Below are positions 15,999 through 22,640 of a stretch of 43,501 bases of DNA, piece after piece. The DNA is taken from contig JAFYQB010000002.1 of assembly GCA_017547285.1 (NCBI GenBank), positions 1-43,501 of the forward strand. The letters are read 5' to 3'. Under the pieces are notes generated by a model. The model was not told the origin of the DNA. It did no database searches and saw nothing but the letters and a program-made list of their open reading frames with translations. Source of the stretch: Clostridia bacterium. Lineage in GTDB: Bacteria; Bacillota; Clostridia; Christensenellales; Aristaeellaceae. A program made the translations under genes and the position numbers. Each line of letters starts with the position of its first letter. The first letter of the stretch is position 1.

Positions 15999-16036
15999 GG
16001 GGCTGCCGGGGGAATTGGATTCCCGCTGGCAGCCCC
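15999..16036 (-). other. Intercistronic stem-loop after the binding-protein gene
   Basis: Arms GGGGCTGCC (15999-16007) and GGCAGCCCC (16028-16036) with an inner GGGAAT/ATTCCC pairing. There is no T-run on the minus strand. Such hairpins after binding-protein genes often stabilise the upstream mRNA or attenuate readthrough, which would give more binding protein than enzyme. Confidence 0.65.
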
Positions 16037-16072
16037 CGTATTATTCTACTTTAGAGAACGGAAGAAATCAGA

Positions 16073-17593
16073 TTACAGGCCGTAAGCGGCGTTGATCTGG
16101 TTCTGGATCTCCTGCATGCAGATGTCGATGCCGGCGGCCTTCAGCTGCTGACGGAACTCGGCAACGAAAGCGGCGGGATCATCCACCATGCCGAACACGA
16201 TGCGCGGCATATAGGTATTGTACACGTTGGACAGGTTGTCCAGGTACATCTGGATGTTGCTCAGGTCGAACACAACGCGGCCGTAGGGATAGTTGATCTT
16301 GACTTCCTCGTACTTGGCGTACAGAGCGTCGATGGCTTCCCAGTCACGATCGGCGGAACGCAGTTCCAGCTCGTCGCGGCGGCCCCACCACCAGTTCAGG
16401 CTGACGCCGTCGGTGGAATCGTTGAAGCCTTCGGGACGAACGATGTAGCCGTTCTCATCCAGGGAGTACATTTCGCCCTCGATGCCGTACTGCATCAGGC
16501 GGTAGATTTCGGGATCGTTGCGCAGCAGGTCATAAACCATCAGAGCGCGCTCGGGGTTGGGAGAGGTCATGGCAACGGCCATGGCGCCGTGGGTGATGTT
16601 CAGACCCACAACGTTGCCCATTTCTTCGCCGAACCAGAAGAAGCCCACGTCAGCGCCGGGCTGCTTCTTTTCCAGGCTGGTGCGCTGGCCGGTCCAGGTC
16701 TGGGTGTGGTGCTGGTGAGCGCCGGTCAGGCCCTCTTCCATCTCAGCCACAACGTCGCCGGTGTAGTTCAGAACGTCGGTGCGCCAGTAGCCAGCGTCGG
16801 CCCACTTCTTCATCTCGGTGGCGAAGTTTACAAGCTCGTCGCCCTCGATGTAGTAGTTGGACAGGGTGTAGGGAGCATCCTTGGACTCGCCGTAGAACAG
16901 GTCAACGCCGATGCCTTCGATGTAGACGTTGGGGGTGTGAGAGGTCTGCCAGCCGCCGGCCATCTGGGGAGCGTAAGAGCTGCCGTTGCCGTTGGCGTCC
17001 CACGGAATAACGCCTTCCTTGTTGTCCTTGATGTACTGGAAGTACACAGCCAGGTCAGCCCAGGAATGCACGCCGTTTTCCAGGCCAGCTTCCTTGGCCC
17101 AGTCGCCGCGGTACAGGAAGCCATGGTTGGTCCACTGAGCATACTCGTCTTCGGGGATCAGATAGATCTCGCCGTTGTAGGAGCACAGTTCCCAGTTTTC
17201 GGCAGGCACGTTCGCCCAGGTCTGGGGAGCGTAGGTCTGCAGCATTTCTTCAGACAGGGGCAGGAAAGCGCCCTTCTGGATGTTGGGCCAGGCGTTCAGC
17301 CAGTCGGTAGCGGTACCGATCAGGTCGATTTCGCCGCTCTGGGTAGCCAGAGCCAGGTTGTACTTGGTGGTCCAGTCGGTCCACTCGATCCAGTGCACAG
17401 CCAGTTCAGCGTTGACCTTTTCGGTCAGCTTTTCGTTGATCTTGGCCAGCACTTCATCAGTGCGGTTAGCGGGGATGTCGCCGGTTACGAGGTAGGTGAT
17501 GACAACATGCTCAGAAGTGTCAACTTCGGCCAGAGCGGGAACGCAGCCGAGAACCATGAGCATCGCCATCAGCAGGGCAACAAGCTTCTTCAT
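16073..17593 (-). CDS. Extracellular sugar-binding protein of ABC transporter (LplA type)
   Basis: A 506-aa secreted solute-binding protein for an oligosaccharide ABC importer. The N-terminus MKKLVALLMAMLMVLGCVPALA is a signal peptide. Cleavage after ALA (before EVDTSE) is likely; VLGC could alternatively serve as an imperfect lipobox, which would anchor the protein by lipid at Cys17. The C-terminal part (about 430-506, ending DICMQEIQNQINAAYGL) resembles the DUF3502 tail of LplA-like proteins. The start has AAGGAGG seven bases upstream. It lies directly after two cognate permease genes and before GH2. No ATPase gene is nearby, so a shared MsmK-type ATPase is inferred. The ligand is not determinable; the enzymes suggest a plant cell-wall oligosaccharide. 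Confidence 0.88.
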   Translation of the reverse strand: MKKLVALLMAMLMVLGCVPALAEVDTSEHVVITYLVTGDIPANRTDEVLAKINEKLTEKVNAELAVHWIEWTDWTTKYNLALATQSGEIDLIGTATDWLNAWPNIQKGAFLPLSEEMLQTYAPQTWANVPAENWELCSYNGEIYLIPEDEYAQWTNHGFLYRGDWAKEAGLENGVHSWADLAVYFQYIKDNKEGVIPWDANGNGSSYAPQMAGGWQTSHTPNVYIEGIGVDLFYGESKDAPYTLSNYYIEGDELVNFATEMKKWADAGYWRTDVLNYTGDVVAEMEEGLTGAHQHHTQTWTGQRTSLEKKQPGADVGFFWFGEEMGNVVGLNITHGAMAVAMTSPNPERALMVYDLLRNDPEIYRLMQYGIEGEMYSLDENGYIVRPEGFNDSTDGVSLNWWWGRRDELELRSADRDWEAIDALYAKYEEVKINYPYGRVVFDLSNIQMYLDNLSNVYNTYMPRIVFGMVDDPAAFVAEFRQQLKAAGIDICMQEIQNQINAAYGL

Positions 17594-17649
17594 GTGGGGT
17601 CCTCCTTAAGTTATTTATTTTCAGCGGCACCAGCCGCCGAGAATCAGTT

Positions 17650-18585
17650 TTAACCCTTCACGGAGCCTACGGTCAGACCGGCAACAAAGTACTTCTGCAC
17701 GAAGGGGTAGAGCAGAATGATGGGGCCGGTAGCGATGGTGGCGGTAGCCATTTTGAGGGTTTCGCCGGGCAGATCCTCAACGACAACCTTGGAACCCGCG
17801 ATGGAGTTCTTGAGGCTGGCCACCTTGTTGATGACGTTGTACAGATGATACTGCAGGGGGCGGTAGGGCACCTTGGAGGAAAGGAACAGGCTGGAGTAGT
17901 ACCACTCGTTCCAGTAAGCCAGCGCCAGGAACAGGCCGATGGTGGCCAGAGCGGGCTTCATGCTGGGCAGGATCAGGTTCCAGAAGATGCGGAAGTCGCC
18001 AGCGCCGTCGATCTTGCCGGATTCGGTGATCTCGTGCGGGATCGCCTTGACGAAGTTCTTCATCAGCACGATCAGCCACGGGCTCATCAGCAGGGGCAAA
18101 AGGATGGCCCAGTAGGTGTCGGCAAGGTTCAGGGTCTGCTTGATCAGCAGATAGAAGGGAACCAGACCGGCAGAGAACAGAGAGGTGAAGTAGATGTAGA
18201 ACATGATGTGGTTGCGGAAGGGGAAGTCCTTGCGCTGGAGGGCGTAGCCGGTCATGGAGATCACGAACAGGCCGATCAGCGTACCCACAACCGCCAGACC
18301 AATGGTCACTACATACGCGCCGATCATCTGATCGGGGGAGCGAAACAGCAGCTCATAGGAGAACAGGGAAAAATCCGAGGGCCACAGGGTAAAACCGGTG
18401 CGGCGGATCGCTTCCTCCGAAGAGAAGGAAGAGGCGATAACCATCCAGAACGGAATGATGCAGGCGATGGAAAACAGGGTGACGAGCACATAGGTAAAGC
18501 CGCGGATAATACGGTCGGACATATCCAGCTTGATCTTCTTGGGCTGGTTGAGGATGACCGGGGCCTGATTGTTGGTGTTGGACAT
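17650..18585 (-). CDS. Carbohydrate ABC transporter permease (LplC/MalG family)
   Basis: A 311-aa inner-membrane permease with about six transmembrane helices, first at about 30-55. The cytoplasmic EAA loop, which contacts the ATPase, is visible as ESGKIDGAGDFRIFWNLILP. The C-terminus FVAGLTVGSVKG is characteristic of LplC-type permeases. ATG has AAAGGAG seven to eight bases upstream. It follows the LplB-type gene by 25 bp and precedes the binding-protein gene by 56 bp. Confidence 0.92.
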   Translation of the reverse strand: MSNTNNQAPVILNQPKKIKLDMSDRIIRGFTYVLVTLFSIACIIPFWMVIASSFSSEEAIRRTGFTLWPSDFSLFSYELLFRSPDQMIGAYVVTIGLAVVGTLIGLFVISMTGYALQRKDFPFRNHIMFYIYFTSLFSAGLVPFYLLIKQTLNLADTYWAILLPLLMSPWLIVLMKNFVKAIPHEITESGKIDGAGDFRIFWNLILPSMKPALATIGLFLALAYWNEWYYSSLFLSSKVPYRPLQYHLYNVINKVASLKNSIAGSKVVVEDLPGETLKMATATIATGPIILLYPFVQKYFVAGLTVGSVKG

Positions 18586-18610
18586 AACAGCTTCTCCTTT
18601 CTCTCAGAAA

Positions 18611-19570
18611 TCAGAACAGGGCGTAATCGGGATCCAGCTTCTTGGCAAAGGCGTTGGCGCCGATGACGATGAAGAAGCCCACCACGCTCTGGAACAGGCC
18701 GACCGCGCTGGACTGCGCGAAGTTGAAGCTGTTCATCATGGAGCGGTACACATAGGTCTCGATGATATCCGTGGTCTTGAAGAGCATGGAGTTGTTGCCG
18801 ACCAGGTTGTAGAACAGGCCGAAGTTGCCCTTGAGGATGCCGCCGACGGCGAACAGGAACAGGATGACGACCGTGGGCTTAAGCGTGGGCAGGGTGATGT
18901 AGCGGATGCGCTGGAAGCCGTTGGCGCCGTCGATCTGGGCGGCTTCCATCATGGAAGTATCCATGCCGGTGATGGCGGCAAAGTACACGACCGTGCCGTA
19001 GCCGGTGCCCTTCCACAGGTTGACCAGCACGATGATGATGGGCCATGCATTGGGCATCTGGTACACCTTGGCCATCTCGCTGCCCATGTTGCGCACCAGG
19101 TTGGAGATGAAGCCGTAGTCGTAGTTGAGCAGGTTATAAACCAGCAGGCTGACCAGAACGTCAGAAATGAAGTAGGGCAGGAACATCATGGACTGGGTGG
19201 TCTTCTTGAACCACTTGCTTGCCACTTCGTTGAGCAGGATGGCAAACATCAGCTGCAGCAGGTTGCCGATCAGAATGAAGGCGATGTTGTACAGCACCGT
19301 ATTCTTGAGCAGCAGCGTCAGCTGGCCGCTCATGAACAGGAACTTGAAGTTCTGCAGGCCAATGAAGGGGCTGTTAAAGATGCCCTTGTTGTACTGGAAG
19401 TTGGTAAAGGCAATGTAGGCACCCGGCATGGGCATGTATGAGAACACGAAGAAGAAGATGATTGCCGGAGTACACATCAGGATGAGCGTTTTGTTCTGAA
19501 CCAGCAGCTGCCAGAAACTTGGCTTTTTGTAGCTCAGCTGGTCGTTCACAACGGGTTTGGATTTGGCCAA
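18611..19570 (-). CDS. Carbohydrate ABC transporter permease (LplB/MalF family)
   Basis: A 319-aa membrane permease and first gene of the sugar-uptake operon. About six transmembrane helices follow a cytoplasmic N-terminus; YMPMPGAYIAFTNF is typical of LplB-type proteins. The EAA loop reads MEAAQIDGANGFQRIRYITLP. The start codon is TTG (19568-19570) with AAAGGGG nine bases upstream; the nearer ATG at 19587-19589 opens a different frame. The gene has a long leader of about 140 bases carrying palindromes. Confidence 0.9.
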   Translation of the reverse strand: MAKSKPVVNDQLSYKKPSFWQLLVQNKTLILMCTPAIIFFFVFSYMPMPGAYIAFTNFQYNKGIFNSPFIGLQNFKFLFMSGQLTLLLKNTVLYNIAFILIGNLLQLMFAILLNEVASKWFKKTTQSMMFLPYFISDVLVSLLVYNLLNYDYGFISNLVRNMGSEMAKVYQMPNAWPIIIVLVNLWKGTGYGTVVYFAAITGMDTSMMEAAQIDGANGFQRIRYITLPTLKPTVVILFLFAVGGILKGNFGLFYNLVGNNSMLFKTTDIIETYVYRSMMNSFNFAQSSAVGLFQSVVGFFIVIGANAFAKKLDPDYALF

Positions 19571-19634
19571 GGTTTTCCGCCCCTTTCATTTTGGTCCGCT
19601 CTTCCGATCAAAACGGGAGATGCGCAGGTAAGTT

Positions 19635-19711
19635 TTGAAACCGGTTTCAATTTCCCTTAAAACGGAAAATTTGCTGTTTTAACAGCAAATCAGCGATTCC
19701 AAAACGGAATC
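19635..19711 (-). promoter_or_regulatory. Three palindromic sites in the leader of the sugar operon
   Basis: Three inverted repeats: TTGAAACCGGTTTCAA (19635-19650, perfect 16-base palindrome of the LacI-family/cre-like type); TTTGCTGTT-TT-AACAGCAAA (19670-19689); and GATTCC-AAAAC-GGAATC (19695-19711), which covers the expected transcription start. The first fits a LacI-family repressor site. The other two may bind protein or fold as RNA. No regulator gene is adjacent. Confidence 0.65.
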
Positions 19712-19713
19712 AA

Positions 19714-19742
19714 ACTATACAAAACCCATTTCGTATGGTCAA
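19714..19742 (-). promoter_or_regulatory. Promoter of the sugar ABC transporter/GH2 operon
   Basis: Minus-strand TTGACC (19742-19737), 17-base spacer, TATAGT (19719-19714). The expected start of transcription is near 19707, about 137 bases before the TTG start codon. Confidence 0.8.
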
Positions 19743-19819
19743 TATATCACACCCCCCCTCAAAAAGTCAAGCAGAATGCACAAACTTTCTAAAATATGGT
19801 TGTTGTTTTGCCAAATAGC

Positions 19820-19854
19820 AAAAAACGCCCGGAGCGCAGCGTGGCGCTCCGGGC
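19820..19854 (-). terminator. Terminal hairpin of the glmM trailer
   Basis: Minus-strand stem of 11 bp, GCCCGGAGCGC/GCGCTCCGGGC (19827-19854, loop of six), followed by G/C and a run of T (A-run 19820-19825). An intrinsic terminator by its form. Confidence 0.75.
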
Positions 19855-20112
19855 TGTCAGCTTGTCGCTAACCCCATCAGGAGGCGTCGGAGGGCCGCAG
19901 CCCTCCGACGTTTGTTCCGAAGCTGACGACATGCGCGTCAGCTTCGGAAGCCATGCGCAGCAAGGCTTTCCGTACAACGTTTGCCGCCCGGCGAGCCGTC
20001 AGGCGAGTAGGCAAACGGTGCATCCTTCGGCGGAAAAGATCGCCTCAGGCGAGCTTTTTCGACGACCTGACCGCCCGGAGCGCAGCGTGGCGCTCCGGGC
20101 GCTCCGGGCGGC
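19820..20112 (-). other. Hairpin-dense 3' trailer after glmM, possible structured RNA
   Basis: Between the glmM stop and the terminal hairpin the minus strand can form a series of stems: GCCCGGAGCGC/GCGCTCCGGGC (20073-20100), AAAAG-TCGCCT/AGGCGA-CTTTT (20036-20059), CGTTTGCC/GGCAAACG (19978-20017), a 14-bp stem TTCCGAAGCTGACG with partner (19915-19949), CGTCGGAGGG/CCCTCCGACG (19885-19910), and the terminal hairpin at 19827-19854. The first and last hairpins are identical over 28 bases. No open reading frame looks real. It is not like any RNA family I recognise. Confidence 0.5.
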
Positions 20113-20120
20113 ATCGGGGA

Positions 20121-21473
20121 TCAGTTATTCATTTCCTGTTCGATCAGTTTGCTCAAAACAAACACGTCATGATCAATCTCGCGCTGATCCGGGCCTTCGA
20201 TCATCACGCGAACGCGCGGTTCCGTACCGCTGGCACGGATCACAAGGCGGCCCCGGTCCTTGTATCTGGCTTCCAGCTCGGCAATCTTGGCGGCGATCTT
20301 TTCATTCTTGGCGTAGTCGTATTTTTTGCTGTCCGGCACGTTGGCTGCGTACAGGCTCTGGGGCATCATCTGCATCACGGCAGCCAGGCGGCTGAGGGGC
20401 TGCTTGGCGTTGACCATGGCGCTGATCACCTGCACGGCCGTCACCAGGCCGTCGCCGGTGGTGTTGTAATCCAGCAGGATCACATGACCGCTCTGCTCGC
20501 CGCCCAGATTGTAGCCGTCGGCAAGCATTTTTTCCAGCACATAGCGGTCGCCCACTTTGGTTTTTTCCATCTTGATATTGTGCTTTTTCATGGCGATGTC
20601 CAGACCCATGTTGCTCATCACGGTTGCCACAAGGGTGTTCTGGCGCAGGCGGCCCTGCTCCTTCAGGTACACCGCCAGCATGGCCATCACCTGGTCGCCG
20701 TTGATCAGGCGGCCGCGTTCATCCACTGCCATCAGGCGGTCAGCGTCGCCGTCAAAGGCAAAGCCCACGTCTGCGCCCAATTCGCGCACCAGTTCGCACA
20801 GGCGTTCCGGGTGGGTGGAGCCGCAGTGATCGTTGATATTGGTGCCGTCCGGCTCGTGGTAGTAGCAGCTTACCTGCGCGCCCAGTTCCTTGAACACCAT
20901 GGGCGCCACCTCATAGCTGGCGCCCTGAGCGCAGTCCAGCACCACGTGCAGACCATCCAGGCGCACGTTGGTGGTTTCCTTCACAAAATCCACATAGCGG
21001 CGGGTAGCGTTGCGCTGGCGCACAGGACGGCCCACGCTGCCGCCCACGGGCATTTCATAATCTGCGGGCATGCCGCTCAGCACCAGTTCTTCAATTTTGT
21101 CCTCCACTGCGTCCGGCAGCTTGTAGCCGTTCTTGTCGAAGAATTTGATGCCGTTATACTCTACCGTGTTGTGGCTGGCGGAAATCACCACGCCCGCATC
21201 CGCCTCGTAGTAGCGGGTCAGATAGGCAATGGCCGGCGTAGGCAGCACATCCACCAGCACGGCGCGCGCGCCTACGGAACAGATGCCCGATACCAGCGCG
21301 CTTTCCAGCATTTCACCGCTGATGCGCGTATCGCGTCCCACAAGGATGGTGGGGCGGTGCACATCGCTGGCCAGCACATACGCGCTGGCCTGACCCAGCC
21401 GGTAGGCCAGATCGCAGGTCAGGTCCCGGTTGGCAATGCCGCGCACGCCGTCCGTACCAAACATTCGAGCCAT
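20121..21473 (-). CDS. glmM: Phosphoglucosamine mutase
   Basis: A 450-aa cytosolic enzyme converting glucosamine-6-phosphate to glucosamine-1-phosphate for UDP-GlcNAc and peptidoglycan synthesis. The N-terminus MARMFGTDGVRGIAN, the phosphoserine loop ISASHN (Ser100), the magnesium loop DGDADR (about 240), and the sugar-binding GGEQSGH motif are all present. The usual HNP after the active-site Ser reads HNT. Length matches the family. Start ATG has AGGAGG eight bases upstream. It lies downstream of the broken epimerase gene, about 100 bp away, and has a hairpin-rich trailer. Confidence 0.94.
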   Translation of the reverse strand: MARMFGTDGVRGIANRDLTCDLAYRLGQASAYVLASDVHRPTILVGRDTRISGEMLESALVSGICSVGARAVLVDVLPTPAIAYLTRYYEADAGVVISASHNTVEYNGIKFFDKNGYKLPDAVEDKIEELVLSGMPADYEMPVGGSVGRPVRQRNATRRYVDFVKETTNVRLDGLHVVLDCAQGASYEVAPMVFKELGAQVSCYYHEPDGTNINDHCGSTHPERLCELVRELGADVGFAFDGDADRLMAVDERGRLINGDQVMAMLAVYLKEQGRLRQNTLVATVMSNMGLDIAMKKHNIKMEKTKVGDRYVLEKMLADGYNLGGEQSGHVILLDYNTTGDGLVTAVQVISAMVNAKQPLSRLAAVMQMMPQSLYAANVPDSKKYDYAKNEKIAAKIAELEARYKDRGRLVIRASGTEPRVRVMIEGPDQREIDHDVFVLSKLIEQEMNN

Positions 21474-21573
21474 AAAAGTACCTCCTAAAGGGGAATATGT
21501 CGTTTTATATCGTTCTATTCCCGGAAAATGGAACGGAGGACGACCCCGCCGGGCCGTCCCCCGCTAACATGTT

Positions 21574-22541
21574 TTATGCCCAGAATACGTCGGTATTCTT
21601 TGCGTCGAAGATCAGAACTTCCTTGAGGAAGCTGATGGCCTTCTGCAGGCCTTCGGTGGGAGTCATCAGGCTGTCCTCATGCTCAATGGACAGCACATCG
21701 TCATAGCCCACCAGACGCAGGTTGCTCACAATATCCTTCCACACGGTGTAGTCATGGCCGTAGCCAACGCTGCGGAAGATCCAGCTGCGGTGGATTTCAT
21801 CGGTGAAGTTCTTGGTATCCAGCACGCCGTTGACGGGGCAGTTGATGGGATCGATCTTGGTGTCCTTGGCGTGGAAGAAGTAGATGGCGTCGCCCAGATA
21901 GCGGATGGCGGCTACGGGATCGATGCCCTGCCAGAACAGGTGGCTGGGATCGAAGTTCGCGCCGATCAGGGGACCAACGGCCTTGCGCAGCTTCATGAGG
22001 GTCTCGGGGTTGTACACGCAGAAGCCGGGGTGCATTTCGAAAGCGATCTTCTCAATGCCGTGGGCAGCGGCGAAAGCGCTGGTCTCGCGCCAGTAGGGAA
22101 TGAGCACCTCGTTCCACTGGTAGTCCAGAATCTTGCCAAAATCATCCGGCCAGGCGCAGGTGACCCAGTTGGGGGTCTTGTCCTCGGGAGAGCCGCCGGG
22201 GCAGCCGGAGAAGGTGATGATGCGCTTTACGCCCAGCTTTTCCGCCAGCAGCACAGCGCCCACAAAATCATCGTGGAACTGCTTGGCAATGGCAGGATCG
22301 GGATGCACGGCGTTGCCGTGGGTGGATAGGGCGGAAATTTCCAGATGATTCTTTCCAGAACCGCCTTGAACTTTTCCAGTTCCGCTTCATCATTGAGCAG
22401 CACGGCGGGGTCGCAGTGCGCCTTGCCGGGGAAGCCGCCGCAGCCGATTTCCACCGCCTGCACGCCGCTGTCGGCCAGGTACTTCATGGCATCTTCAAAG
22501 CTCATACCAGCCAGAATGGGATTAAACACGCCTAGTTTCAT
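21574..22541 (-). pseudogene. Sugar phosphate isomerase/epimerase (TIM barrel) with a frameshift
   Basis: Two overlapping frames together encode one xylose-isomerase-like TIM-barrel protein. The first, from ATG 22539-22541, gives MKLGVFNPILAGMSFEDAMK through LNDEAELEKFKAVLER and then drifts. The second carries HPDPAIAKQF to the stop at 21574. Adding one A in the GAAAGAATC run at about 22349-22351 restores a continuous 322-aa protein reading LERNHLEISALSTHGNAVHP. Metal-site motifs FEMHPGF, NFDPSHLFW, FFHAKD and SIEHED are intact in the second part. The family includes myo-inositol and ketose isomerases/epimerases; the substrate is unknown. It may be a recent pseudogene, a sequencing error, or programmed slippage; error or recent loss is most likely because the rest looks conserved. 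Confidence 0.85.
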
Positions 22542-22596
22542 ACAAAAACATCCTCCTTATGCAAATGGATGATATGGATCGGGTTTGATTGCACTC

Positions 22597-22625
22597 AGTA
22601 TACCCTGTTTGAGAAGAAAATGCAA
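22597..22625 (-). promoter_or_regulatory. Promoter of the isomerase/epimerase-glmM region
   Basis: Minus-strand TTGCAT (22625-22620), 17-base spacer, TATACT (22602-22597), 55 bases before the start codon. Confidence 0.6.
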
Positions 22626-22640
22626 GATTGGCGTTTTTCC

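Noticed and set aside
13630..16095. Plus-strand open frame of 821 codons
   Set aside because: Antisense shadow of the GH2 gene.
19796..20395. Small plus-strand coding gene in the glmM trailer
   Set aside because: The frame reads through inverted repeats and then antisense to glmM, without a start signal.
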